A DNA stretch of 59,559 nt from Cohnella baijiui (GTDB lineage: Bacteria; Bacillota; Bacilli; Paenibacillales; Paenibacillaceae): contig NZ_JAJFOW010000039.1 of assembly GCF_020731285.1 (NCBI RefSeq), positions 1-59,559 of the forward strand. Direction: 5' to 3'. Below, piece after piece: positions 52,381 to 59,559 of this stretch. Numbering within the stretch: position 1 is the first letter of the stretch; every line of letters starts with the position of its first letter. Made by a program: the position numbers and the translations under genes. The notes below the pieces were generated by a model that saw only the letters and a program-made list of their open reading frames with translations, was not told where the DNA came from and searched no databases.

Positions 52381-53040
52381 TCAGGCTGCCGACTTCTCGT
52401 TCCGCCGGGCTTCTTCGGGCAAGTACCGGGACAAGCCAGCCGTCAGAACGCTAAATGCGGTGAGCAGAAAGGTGAAGACGGCGACCTGGGGTACTTTGTC
52501 CATCAGCTCGTTCGGCAGATACGGGTAGACCCCGAAGCCGTAGTCAACCGTGTCGTTCAGGAAGGTCCAAGCGGCCGCGGCCGCCAGCGCCCATATGCGA
52601 AAATGGAAAAACCGCGCGTACAGCACGGCGCATACGGCCATGGACAGGTGCGAAGCGACGAGCATCCAGTGCTCCCAGACCAGCTGGTCGCCGTAGGCAG
52701 CGCCTGCGAAGATGATCGCCGACGCCCAGATGCCGTATTTCACCGAAGTGACGACCGCCAGCGCTTCGACTAACCCCCGGATCGATCGCCAGACCGGGCT
52801 GCGGTTCGGCGCGGGGCGGATCCATAGCCACAGCACCGCGATTGTGAACAGCAGCGAAGCGGTCGGGCTGTCGGGCACAAAGGGAATTTGCCAGTGCGGA
52901 TTCCATTCCCATGTATCCTGGAGCTGACCTTTGTACCAGTAATAGCCGTAAATCGTGCCGGGGATGTAAAAGATCATCAGCAACGTGAGCGTCGTCGGAT
53001 GCAGCAGCGTTTCCCGGGATAAATAAGCGCGCAAATTCAT
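52381..53040 (-). CDS. ypjA: DUF1405 membrane protein YpjA
   Basis: A 219-residue integral membrane protein with about six helices. YIPGTIYGYYWYKGQL, FVPDSPTASLLFTIAVLWLW, YGIWASAIIFAGAA and FLNDTVDYGFGVYPYLPN match DUF1405. The function is unknown. GGAGGA supports the start at 53040. It sits between qcrC and ypjB as in B. subtilis but is separated from qcrC by a terminator. Confidence 0.9.
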   Translation of the reverse strand: MNLRAYLSRETLLHPTTLTLLMIFYIPGTIYGYYWYKGQLQDTWEWNPHWQIPFVPDSPTASLLFTIAVLWLWIRPAPNRSPVWRSIRGLVEALAVVTSVKYGIWASAIIFAGAAYGDQLVWEHWMLVASHLSMAVCAVLYARFFHFRIWALAAAAAWTFLNDTVDYGFGVYPYLPNELMDKVPQVAVFTFLLTAFSVLTAGLSRYLPEEARRNEKSAA

Positions 53041-53086
53041 GCTTGTCCTCCTTTCATCGGGCGAAGGTTGACCCGGACCCGCCTCC

Positions 53087-53118
53087 AAAAAAGACCTGAC
53101 CGCGTACGGTCAGGTCTT
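53087..53118 (-). terminator. Terminator of qcrABC
   Basis: A perfect 12-bp stem AAGACCTGACCG/CGGTCAGGTCTT (53091-53102 and 53107-53118, 4-nt loop) is followed by six T on the minus strand. It lies about 120 bp past the qcrC stop and before the ypjA start. Confidence 0.92.
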
Positions 53119-53235
53119 CAGGTTCTTCATACAGAATGCATAAGTTTTAGCCCTATCCATTTCTGTATGACCTTCGATAAAAACGTGCCCCCATCTTCCT
53201 TGAAGGCGGCGGAGCCGTGTTTACTTGGTTGCGAC

Positions 53236-54102
53236 TTACTCGGCGGCCTTTTGCTCGGAGAGCCAGGTAGCCACTTTTTCGATCTCGGCGTCGGACAGCT
53301 GGCCTTTGAAGGAAGGCATGCCTTCGCCCTTGCCGTTGGTGATCGTGTTCAAAATTTCTTCCTTGCTCAGCTTGTCGCCGATGCCGGCCAGCATCGGTCC
53401 CGCTTGCCCCTCGAGGTCGGTGCCGTGGCACGCGATGCACTGCGCCTTCATGGTGACGGAGAACGCTTCGTCCTCCGGCTTCACGAGCGCGGGCACTTTC
53501 ACCTTGCCGGGAATGAAGCGGCCCTTGCCGGCTTCGATCGATTCGCGGTTCTTCTCTTCGCGCTCGATGTGCTCCGGCACGACGCCGGACGCTTCGACCT
53601 CTTTGGTGTAGTGATGCCAAGACACCCAAGTGAGGTAGACGCTCGCGACGAGCGTGACGAGCATAAGTGAGGAAGCGATCGGACGCCGGTAGAAGCGGCG
53701 CTCCTTGCCGGTATCGAGGAACGGTGCAAGGAACAGCGCCCCGAACAGGATGCCCGGAAGACCGATCGTACCGAGTACGATAAAGTGCTCCGACGTGTAC
53801 GGGTACTTCAGGAGCTGGTAGATGAACAGGAAGTACCAGTCCGGCATCGGAATAAACGAACCGTTCAACGGGTCAGCCGGATAGCCGAGCGGAGCAGGCT
53901 CCGCGATCGTCAGCGCGAGGAAGCCGACCAGCACCACGACGCCAGCCATCCATTCCTTCAAGAGGAAGTTCGGGATGAAGGCTTCGGACTTGCCCGGGTA
54001 TGCGGTATAGTCCGGCGGAGCGGGCTTGTTCGGGTTCGGCTTGCGGATACGAGAGTCGCCTACAAAGACGACTTTTTCTTTAGATTGATGTCCATGTGCC
54101 AA
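53236..54102 (-). CDS. qcrC: Menaquinol:cytochrome c reductase, cytochrome b/c subunit
   Basis: Fusion of a cytochrome b subunit-IV-like part with a cytochrome c domain, 288 residues. About three membrane helices lie in the N-terminal 150 residues, with PMPDWYFLFIYQLLKY. The C-terminal domain has the haem c site CIACH (about 219-223) and the axial-Met region GEGMPSF. It is the last gene of qcrABC. Confidence 0.96.
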   Translation of the reverse strand: MAHGHQSKEKVVFVGDSRIRKPNPNKPAPPDYTAYPGKSEAFIPNFLLKEWMAGVVVLVGFLALTIAEPAPLGYPADPLNGSFIPMPDWYFLFIYQLLKYPYTSEHFIVLGTIGLPGILFGALFLAPFLDTGKERRFYRRPIASSLMLVTLVASVYLTWVSWHHYTKEVEASGVVPEHIEREEKNRESIEAGKGRFIPGKVKVPALVKPEDEAFSVTMKAQCIACHGTDLEGQAGPMLAGIGDKLSKEEILNTITNGKGEGMPSFKGQLSDAEIEKVATWLSEQKAAE

Positions 54103-54121
54103 AGCTTGCCACTCCTTTCTC

Positions 54122-54793
54122 TTACAGCGGCCCGGAAATGCCCTGTTTTCGAATCATGAAGAAGTGTGCCGCAAGCAGCGTGAGCAATACACCCGGCAAG
54201 AAGAACACGTGAATCGCGAAGAAGCGAGTCAGCGTCTGGGCGCCGACGATCGTGCCCCCTTGCAACAACTCCTTGATGTAGCCGCCGATCCAAGGCACCG
54301 AACCGGCGATCTCCATGCCGACCTTGGTCGCGAAGTACGCCTTGTTGTCCCACGGGAGCAGGTAGCCCGTGAACCCGAGGCCCAACATGACGAAGAAGAT
54401 CAACATCCCGACGACCCAGTTCATCTCGCGCGGCGCCTTGTAGGAGCCCGTGAAGAAAACGCGCAGGGTATGTAGGAACATCATCACGATGACGAGGCTG
54501 GCGCCCCAGTGATGCATCCCGCGCACGATGACGCCGAAGGCGACCTGGTGCTGCAGGTAGTCAACGCTGTAGTACGCGTTGATGATATCCGGTACGTAAT
54601 ACATCGTCAAAAACATCCCCGAAAGGATTTGAATGACGGTAATGAAGAACGTCAGTCCGCCGAAGCAATACACAAAAGCGGAGAAGTGATGCGCCGGATT
54701 GACGTGCTCGGGCACTTCGTGGTCGGCGATATCTCTCCACATCGGCGTTACGTCAAGACGTTCGTCAATCCAGTTATACATGCCTTTGAACAT
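54122..54793 (-). CDS. qcrB: Menaquinol:cytochrome c reductase, cytochrome b subunit
   Basis: Cytochrome b6-like membrane subunit of 223 residues. The haem ligands appear in HHFSAFVYCFGG and RGMHHWGASLVIVMMFLHT and the later ATKVGMEIAGSVPWIGGYIK and HVFFLPG segments. Four helices are expected. It oxidises menaquinol with the Rieske protein. Confidence 0.96.
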   Translation of the reverse strand: MFKGMYNWIDERLDVTPMWRDIADHEVPEHVNPAHHFSAFVYCFGGLTFFITVIQILSGMFLTMYYVPDIINAYYSVDYLQHQVAFGVIVRGMHHWGASLVIVMMFLHTLRVFFTGSYKAPREMNWVVGMLIFFVMLGLGFTGYLLPWDNKAYFATKVGMEIAGSVPWIGGYIKELLQGGTIVGAQTLTRFFAIHVFFLPGVLLTLLAAHFFMIRKQGISGPL

Positions 54794-54812
54794 GGGACGA
54801 GACGCCCTCCTT

Positions 54813-55349
54813 CTACTTCACGCGGGTGTTGGCTTCCAGCGGTCCGAGATAAACCCAGCCGTTTTCGACCTTCACTTCGTATTCGTCCAGCGGTTTCGGT
54901 GCCACTTTCAATTGCTTGCCGTCTTTGGTGTAGCGTGCACCGTGGCACGGGCAGTGATACAGATTCGGCGCTTCTTCGCCGCCCCAGCTGATCGTACAGC
55001 CCAAGTGCTTGCACACCGGAGACAGCGCGAAAATCTTGCCGGAATCATCCTTGGCGAGGAATGCCTGCATCTTCGGGTCGCTCTCGTACCAACCGTCCAC
55101 CTGATGGACTTTGAAGTCGATCTTTTGCGGCTCGGCCGTCACCTTCGACTCTTCGACGACCTTCACGAAAGGCGTCGCAGTCTTCTTCTGCAAAAGCGGG
55201 TCAACCGCAAACCGAAGCATCGGCAAAATGGCTCCGCCCGCCATGAAGGCGGTAGCGCCGCCGAGCGTGTAGGACAGAAACTGACGGCGAGTCATTTCTT
55301 TGCGCTTGATCGGCTTGTGCGAGGTTTCGTGCTGCTGATTGTGGTCCAT
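54813..55349 (-). CDS. qcrA: Menaquinol:cytochrome c reductase, Rieske subunit
   Basis: A 178-residue Rieske iron-sulfur protein. A twin-arginine motif (TRRQFLSYTLGG) precedes one membrane helix. The 2Fe-2S ligands are in CKHLGCTISWGG and CPCHGARY. It is the first gene of the operon, with a promoter about 175 bp upstream. Confidence 0.96.
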   Translation of the reverse strand: MDHNQQHETSHKPIKRKEMTRRQFLSYTLGGATAFMAGGAILPMLRFAVDPLLQKKTATPFVKVVEESKVTAEPQKIDFKVHQVDGWYESDPKMQAFLAKDDSGKIFALSPVCKHLGCTISWGGEEAPNLYHCPCHGARYTKDGKQLKVAPKPLDEYEVKVENGWVYLGPLEANTRVK

Positions 55350-55482
55350 TCTTTCTACCCCCTTTGCCCACCAATGTCGCGTCCGTCACGGACTTTCACC
55401 TTTTGTTCATCATACCGAATCGGCAGGCTTTCGCCCGCCCAACGCCGTATGATCCCGATAAAAACGATTCGCTTGCTGCATG

Positions 55483-55503
55483 AAAAAAAGCGAAACCGCT
55501 TTT
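55483..55503 (-). promoter_or_regulatory. Terminator-like hairpin in the qcrA leader
   Basis: AAAAGCG/CGCTTTT arms (55486-55492 and 55497-55503) are followed on the minus strand by further T (to 55483). It lies about 20-30 nt after the predicted qcr transcription start, where it could attenuate early transcription. The stem is short, so the effect may be weak. Confidence 0.4.
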
Positions 55504-55522
55504 ACTTGACAAGGACATAACT

Positions 55523-55551
55523 ATAATAGCCCACGTGCCATGGAGCGTCAA
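55523..55551 (-). promoter_or_regulatory. Promoter of qcrABC
   Basis: -35 TTGACG (55546-55551), exact 17-bp spacer, -10 TATTAT (55523-55528), minus strand. The rest of the 377-bp gap 55350-55726 shows only the leader hairpin and unassigned AT-rich sequence near 55600. Confidence 0.7.
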
Positions 55552-55726
55552 GAATTGCCACCTTGGATTCGAGCGCCGCCGGATTGAGCCAGCCTAAATT
55601 GTTCTCAAATTGTCACATTTCTCCGTGGCGGCCGTCTGCCATTGGTATGCCCCAATCGCGGACGGGTCATTCGCGAGGCGCCGCAAAAGTCCGCTCTAAT
55701 GAAGGAACGGTTCACGGCGCAGCGGA

Positions 55727-56155
55727 TCAGCCGACCGCCGGCCGCTTCCAGAGCGTCGTCACGGCCTGCCGGATCCGCTCCGGCTCGGGCTGCTCGTCCG
55801 GCTCCGATGGCTGCACGATCAAATCCGCCGAGGGCAATGCGGCTTCCGACCATCCGCCGCCGCCGGCCACGACGATCACGTACCGGTAGCCCTGGCGTTT
55901 GATGGCGGCGCACAGCCCTTCGAGGCGCGCGGCGCCCGCGGCGGGATCACCGTCGTAGTGGCTCGCGGGCAGCGTAACCGTCCTTCCTCGGAAGGCTTCT
56001 TCGAGCGGGGACAGCCAATCGCCGGTGCGGCCGATCTTCTCCGCGGCCTCCGGCGGCGAATCCAGGGCGGTCAGTCCGCTCACGGGGAGGAGCGCCGTAT
56101 CCAGAAAAGGCTGCAAGTCCGGCCAGCTCGCTTCGTCCAATTCGCTGAATTTCAT
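55727..56155 (-). CDS. ypiF: DUF2487 protein YpiF
   Basis: A 142-residue cytoplasmic protein with SELDEASWPDLQPFLDTALLP at the N-terminus and IKRQGYRYVIVVAGGGG in the middle, matching DUF2487 (YpiF). It precedes qcrA as in B. subtilis. Function unknown. Confidence 0.85.
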   Translation of the reverse strand: MKFSELDEASWPDLQPFLDTALLPVSGLTALDSPPEAAEKIGRTGDWLSPLEEAFRGRTVTLPASHYDGDPAAGAARLEGLCAAIKRQGYRYVIVVAGGGGWSEAALPSADLIVQPSEPDEQPEPERIRQAVTTLWKRPAVG

Positions 56156-56188
56156 TCGTTTCTTCCTTTCTTTCCGTCAAGCATGCGA

Positions 56189-57151
56189 TCAGAGCAGCGC
56201 CCGGAAAAAGGCCATCGTCCGGTCGTCGAAGCCCGGCAGCCCCTCGTGCCCGTAATCCGGGTAGACGACCAGCTCCTTCGGGGCGACGATCTTGTTGTAG
56301 GCGGCGAACTGGGTCGACGGAGGCGTGATCGTATCCATCAAGCCGGTCGCCATGAGGACTTCGCCCCGGATGCGCGGCGCCAGATGCTGAACGTCGATGT
56401 ACCCGAGCCGTTCGAAGAACGCGTCCTCGCGCGCATGCGTCGGATCGAACCGGCGGAAGTAGGTGCGGATCTCGTCGTACGCGTCTTTGTCCAGATCCAT
56501 CTCGTAGACGCGCCGGTAGTCGCTGAGAAACGGATAGATCGGCGCGAGGCGCGCCACTCTCGGTTCCAGCGCTGCGCAGGCGAGCGTCAACCCGCCGCCC
56601 TGGGAAGCGCCGGTGACGGCCACGCGCGCCGGATCCACTTCGGGCAGACTCATCGCGATGCCGGCCAGTTGCGCCGCGTCGAGGAAAATGTGGCGGAACA
56701 GCAGTTGGTCCTCGTGGTCGTCCACGCCGCGGATGATGTGGCCGTTCAGCGTGTTCCCCTTGACGCCCCCGACGTCTTCGGATCGGCCGCCCTGTCCCCG
56801 GCAGTCCATCGCGAGTACGCTGAATCCGAGGGCTGCGTAGCCGAGCTTGCTTGTCCAGTCCCCCGAATTCCCGGAATAGCCGTGGAATTGCACGACTGCG
56901 GGGTGCGGACCGGCAGCATGCTTAGGCCTGATGTACTTGGCGTAAATGCGGGCGCCTCGCACGCCAGTCCAGTACAAATCAAAGCATTCCGCGAACGGCA
57001 CTTGGAAGTCGGCGGGAACGATCTCGATTTGCGGGTCGATCGCCCTCATCTCGGCCAACGCGCGATCCCAATATGCGTCGAAGTCGGCCGGCTTGGGACT
57101 GCTTCCCTCGTATTGGCGCAGCTCCGCCAACGGCATATCTACCAATGGCAT
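56189..57151 (-). CDS. Acetyl xylan esterase / cephalosporin-C deacetylase family
   Basis: An alpha/beta hydrolase of 320 residues that removes acetyl groups from sugars or cephalosporin C. The nucleophile Ser is in GASQGGG, the acid Asp in GLMDTITPP and the His in YGHEG; HGYSGNSGDW forms the oxyanion region, and DCRGQGG is typical. The start at 57151 follows GAGGGA. No carbohydrate genes are adjacent. Confidence 0.92.
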   Translation of the reverse strand: MPLVDMPLAELRQYEGSSPKPADFDAYWDRALAEMRAIDPQIEIVPADFQVPFAECFDLYWTGVRGARIYAKYIRPKHAAGPHPAVVQFHGYSGNSGDWTSKLGYAALGFSVLAMDCRGQGGRSEDVGGVKGNTLNGHIIRGVDDHEDQLLFRHIFLDAAQLAGIAMSLPEVDPARVAVTGASQGGGLTLACAALEPRVARLAPIYPFLSDYRRVYEMDLDKDAYDEIRTYFRRFDPTHAREDAFFERLGYIDVQHLAPRIRGEVLMATGLMDTITPPSTQFAAYNKIVAPKELVVYPDYGHEGLPGFDDRTMAFFRALL

Positions 57152-57241
57152 AATCGTTTCCCTCGCTTGTTCAATGGAATTTGCTAAACTCACAATCTCT
57201 ATCCTACTCCATCTTCGCCCGCCTGCAAACCGTTCCCGCAC

Positions 57242-57269
57242 AAAAAAAAGCTGCCGCAGCAGCGGCAGC
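57242..57269 (-). terminator. Terminator after the IDEAL-domain gene
   Basis: A perfect 8-bp stem GCTGCCGC/GCGGCAGC with 4-nt loop, followed by eight T on the minus strand, just past the stop at 57275. Confidence 0.93.
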
Positions 57270-57274
57270 CCAGG

Positions 57275-57454
57275 CTAGTGTTGCATAGCTTTCAATTCTT
57301 CGGTCAGACGATGGAACGCATCCGCGTCCCCTATAGCTAGCGCATGATCAATCGCCTCGTAGATTTTCTCCGTCCGGTATTTGCGCAGCGCTTCGTCCAG
57401 GGCCATTTCCGCCGCCAGCCCTAACATCGTCTCATAGGCGACTTTCATGTCCAT
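57275..57454 (-). CDS. Small IDEAL-domain protein
   Basis: A 59-residue protein largely formed by an IDEAL domain: RTEKIYEAIDHALAIGDADA followed by FHRLTEELKAM. IDEAL proteins are short Bacilli proteins of mostly unknown function; the motif also occurs at the C-terminus of UPF0302 proteins such as YpiB. GGAGGTG precedes the ATG at 57454; 57448 is an alternative. Confidence 0.8.
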   Translation of the reverse strand: MDMKVAYETMLGLAAEMALDEALRKYRTEKIYEAIDHALAIGDADAFHRLTEELKAMQH

Positions 57455-57490
57455 CGGTTGCACCTCCAAAGTTCCCGGCGTTCAGGGCTC

Positions 57491-58003
57491 CTAACGGGTC
57501 GGATTCGCGTACTGCTTGCCTTTGCTTACGTAGCTGTCCGCCGTACGTTGCATGCGCTGCAGATCCTGCTCGTTCAACTCCCGGACGACCTTCGCGGGCG
57601 TCCCGAGGCATAGCGTATAGGGCGGAATAACCTGGCGCTCCGTAACAATCGCGCCGGCTCCCACTAAAGCATATTCACCGATCTCGGCCCCGTTCAGGAC
57701 GATTGCCCCCATGCCGATCAATGTACCCTTGCCTATTTTGCACCCGTGTACGATCGCCGCGTGCCCGACCGACACGCCGTCCTCGAGCAGCAGCGGCTGA
57801 TCCGTATTCACGTGTCCGACGACGCCATCCTGGATATTGCAGCGCCTGCCGATGACGATCGGCGCCAGATCGCCCCGCAGCACGGCGTTGAACCAAACGG
57901 AGCTGTCCTCTCCAATCGTCACGTTGCCAACGATCTTCGCCCCCTCGGCGACGTAAATGCCCGATGCAAGACGGGGATATTGGTCTTCATAGCGGATGAA
58001 CAT
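57491..58003 (-). CDS. Gamma-carbonic-anhydrase-like hexapeptide protein (YtoA-like)
   Basis: A 170-residue left-handed beta-helix protein with hexapeptide repeats (IVGNVTIGEDSSVWFNAV, IGKGTLIGMGAIVLNG). His residues in VGHVN and VGHAAIVHG match the zinc site of gamma-class carbonic anhydrases. Members such as YtoA and PaaY vary in activity, so carbonic anhydrase function is not assured. Confidence 0.88.
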   Translation of the reverse strand: MFIRYEDQYPRLASGIYVAEGAKIVGNVTIGEDSSVWFNAVLRGDLAPIVIGRRCNIQDGVVGHVNTDQPLLLEDGVSVGHAAIVHGCKIGKGTLIGMGAIVLNGAEIGEYALVGAGAIVTERQVIPPYTLCLGTPAKVVRELNEQDLQRMQRTADSYVSKGKQYANPTR

Positions 58004-58081
58004 GTCGCGTCTCCTCCCATGCGCGGTCCGTCGTGCTTCAACGCCCGCCGTCTTCGTTTGGGAAGGATTGTAGCAACCGGT

Positions 58082-59350
58082 TCAGCCGCTGTCAACGGAG
58101 GCGAACGTCCAGGGCAGCGCGTCCTCGAACGTCACTTCGTTGCCCGAGACGAGCGCGCGGCCTTGCGGCGTCATGCAGACGACCGCTTCCCCCTCCTCGG
58201 TTTCTCCGTAACGCAGCAGGCCGAGATGGAGCATCATCCGCAGCAGCCGGCGTTCCAGAATATCCCGCTCCGAGTCGTAGTAGTAGGGACGAATAAGCGG
58301 CAGGAGCACCCGTTCGAGCGAGGCGACCGTCACCCATGCCCCGCCGGACAGCCGCATCACCCAGTGGACGAGCGCCTGCAGGTTCGGGACGGGAATCTTG
58401 TACAGCCGCATCCAGAACCGGTAGATGTCCGCCGGATCGGAACGGACGGCGCCGGTCGCCGCCGCCCCGCCCTGCTCGGTCAGAACGAGCCTGTCCGGAA
58501 GCTCTTCCACGTAGCCGGCATAAAAACAGTAATCGTATAGCAGGGAAAAGCGGTCCGGGTATTCGCGATAACGTCTGCCGTAGCCGAAGCGGAAGGCGCT
58601 TTTGCCGGGAAGCGGCTCGACGACGGACAAAGCGTCAAGCAACTGCTGCAACTGCCGCTTGTAAACATACCCCTCCGCGGTGAGCGGAACGTCGTGATCG
58701 CGCACGAAACGTGTCAGCAGCGTCACGTCCTCGCTAAGCAAGGTTCGCTCGTCGCGGTAGGCCGGCGGTTCGCCCCTTAGCTCCAGACTGTCGCGGAACT
58801 TGCGGTCGAGCGCTTCGCACAGCCGTTTTTTCACGTCTTCCGGCACGTGATAGAGATATTTGGTCTGCTGCGAGAAGCCGTTGAACAGCCAGCCGAACCG
58901 TTTGAACCTCGCGATCGCGTTGCGGGCGGGATCGGCCGGCGCCGGCGGCGTCTCCGCTGCGGATGCGCGCTTGGACGCTCGCGGCTTGGCGGAAGCGCGC
59001 CCTTTGGCGGCACGGGTCTTCGGTCTGTCCGTTTCCGCTTCCTTCGCCGCACCGGCACCTTCGGCCGGTTCCGACTGACCGATTCCGCTCGCCGCAGATG
59101 CAGCCCGGGCTGTCAAATCTTCCAAGCTGTAGGCGGCCCGTTTCTCGAAGAGAAGAGAATTCAAGAAACGCAGATCGTCGAGCCCCATCTCGCCGACTCG
59201 CCTCTCCAGCGACTCCCGTCTCCCGACGGCCGACAAAATCGATTGAATCAGCTCGTGCTTGGAGTGCGTGCTGCATTCGCAATCGTACGTATGCGCGATA
59301 TTCGACAGCTGCGCGATATCGGCATAACTGAGCATCTCCGCCAAGTTCAT
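58082..59350 (-). CDS. Uncharacterised protein, about 422 residues
   Basis: No family was recognised with confidence. The N-terminus (ADIAQLSNIAHTYDCECSTH, then SKHELIQSIL) resembles a small helical SAP/HeH-like module. A Lys/Arg/Ala/Glu-rich linker (about residues 90-140) follows. The C-terminal 270 residues look like winged-helix units, for example LTRFVRDHDVPLTAEGYVYK, VTVASLERVLLPLIRPYYY and LLRMMLHLGLLRYGE. This suggests nucleic-acid binding, perhaps like the non-catalytic parts of XPB-type proteins. The start is uncertain (59350 or 59356). Confidence 0.7.
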   Translation of the reverse strand: MNLAEMLSYADIAQLSNIAHTYDCECSTHSKHELIQSILSAVGRRESLERRVGEMGLDDLRFLNSLLFEKRAAYSLEDLTARAASAASGIGQSEPAEGAGAAKEAETDRPKTRAAKGRASAKPRASKRASAAETPPAPADPARNAIARFKRFGWLFNGFSQQTKYLYHVPEDVKKRLCEALDRKFRDSLELRGEPPAYRDERTLLSEDVTLLTRFVRDHDVPLTAEGYVYKRQLQQLLDALSVVEPLPGKSAFRFGYGRRYREYPDRFSLLYDYCFYAGYVEELPDRLVLTEQGGAAATGAVRSDPADIYRFWMRLYKIPVPNLQALVHWVMRLSGGAWVTVASLERVLLPLIRPYYYDSERDILERRLLRMMLHLGLLRYGETEEGEAVVCMTPQGRALVSGNEVTFEDALPWTFASVDSG

Positions 59351-59482
59351 CGGCATTTCCCCCGCTTCCGTCGCGTTTACATGCATTATCGGTCGGAATG
59401 TCAGGCTTTAAACGTGGCGAAGGCGAATGGCCGTTCCCGTCGGTTCCTTTTCGCTCAAATTGCCGTTGAAGAAGATGTACCT

Positions 59483-59500
59483 TATTCGATTTTTCGCATC
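59483..59500 (+). repeat. Single copy of the dispersed hairpin repeat core
   Basis: TATTCGATTTTTCGCATC with the exact core TTCGATTTTTCG at 59485-59496. It lies upstream of the uncharacterised 58082 gene, in sequence with no gene to the window end. The copy is closest to the one at 25571, which also continues CGCAT. Confidence 0.7.
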
Positions 59501-59559
59501 CAATGCAGAAATTTTGCAAAGAACATGACACGGATAACGGCGTGGGAAATTTTACAAAA

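Noticed and set aside
55501..55526. Forward promoter TTGACA with TATAAT
   Set aside because: The hexamers are only 10 bp apart. The same region has a properly spaced reverse promoter serving qcrABC.

Overview
The window looks like the chromosome of a high-GC, endospore-forming member of the Paenibacillaceae (Cohnella- or Paenibacillus-like; the genus is inference). Reasons: GC-rich Bacillus-type genes, the bacillithiol genes bshA and bshB1, the sporulation protein YpjB, an S-layer-homology protein, a proline T-box, and a gene order that tracks the Bacillus subtilis ypiF-qcrABC-ypjABCD-dapB-mgsA-bshB1-bshA-cca-birA-panBCD-dinG-tseB-dnaD-nth region. No tRNA, rRNA, CRISPR array, transposase or prophage was seen. 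Both ends cut through ordinary chromosomal sequence, and the dynamin gene at the left edge is incomplete.

Layout, left to right. 1-7.0 kb (minus): a partial dynamin-like GTPase coupled to nth, a large SLH protein and a three-part cell-wall amidase. 7.3-9.5 kb: a GyrI-like protein, then an FMN reductase divergent from a TetR regulator. 9.5-12.9 kb: a repeat cluster, leuCD, and a divergent LysR regulator sharing a nested dyad with leuC. 12.9-16.4 kb: a tightly coupled ABC ATPase-permease-histidine kinase-response regulator operon (YvfRSTU type) with two operator-like dyads at its promoter. 16.5-24.9 kb: methionine salvage and proline synthesis. mtnU and mtnE are divergent; a proline T-box then leads proBAC, which runs without an obvious break into mtnWXB.

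25-35 kb: a repeat-rich 0.7 kb spacer, a small conserved protein, the overlapping hbd-ackA-dnaD operon, hisC, an ECF sigma/anti-sigma pair, and a compact FtsH-type protease translationally coupled to a single-pass anchored protein. 35-53 kb: the conserved core, in minus order ypjA, ypjB, (ypjC on plus), ypjD, TPR, dapB, mgsA, bshB1, bshA, cca, birA, panBCD, TPR, dinG, rex, mtaD, tseB. Most neighbours overlap by ATGA, so translation is heavily coupled. The panBCD leader carries a strong promoter, two tandem hairpins that fit the pan RNA motif, and a terminator-like hairpin. 53-59.5 kb: qcrABC, ypiF, an acetyl esterase, an IDEAL-domain protein, a gamma-carbonic-anhydrase-like protein and an uncharacterised 422-residue protein.

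The observations most worth pursuing are the proline T-box apparently commanding methionine-salvage genes, the tandem pan-like leader, the compact FtsH with its coupled anchored partner, the hbd-ackA-dnaD operon, and a dispersed hairpin repeat (core TTCGATTTTTCG) found only between genes, with a 51-52 bp period at two distant loci.
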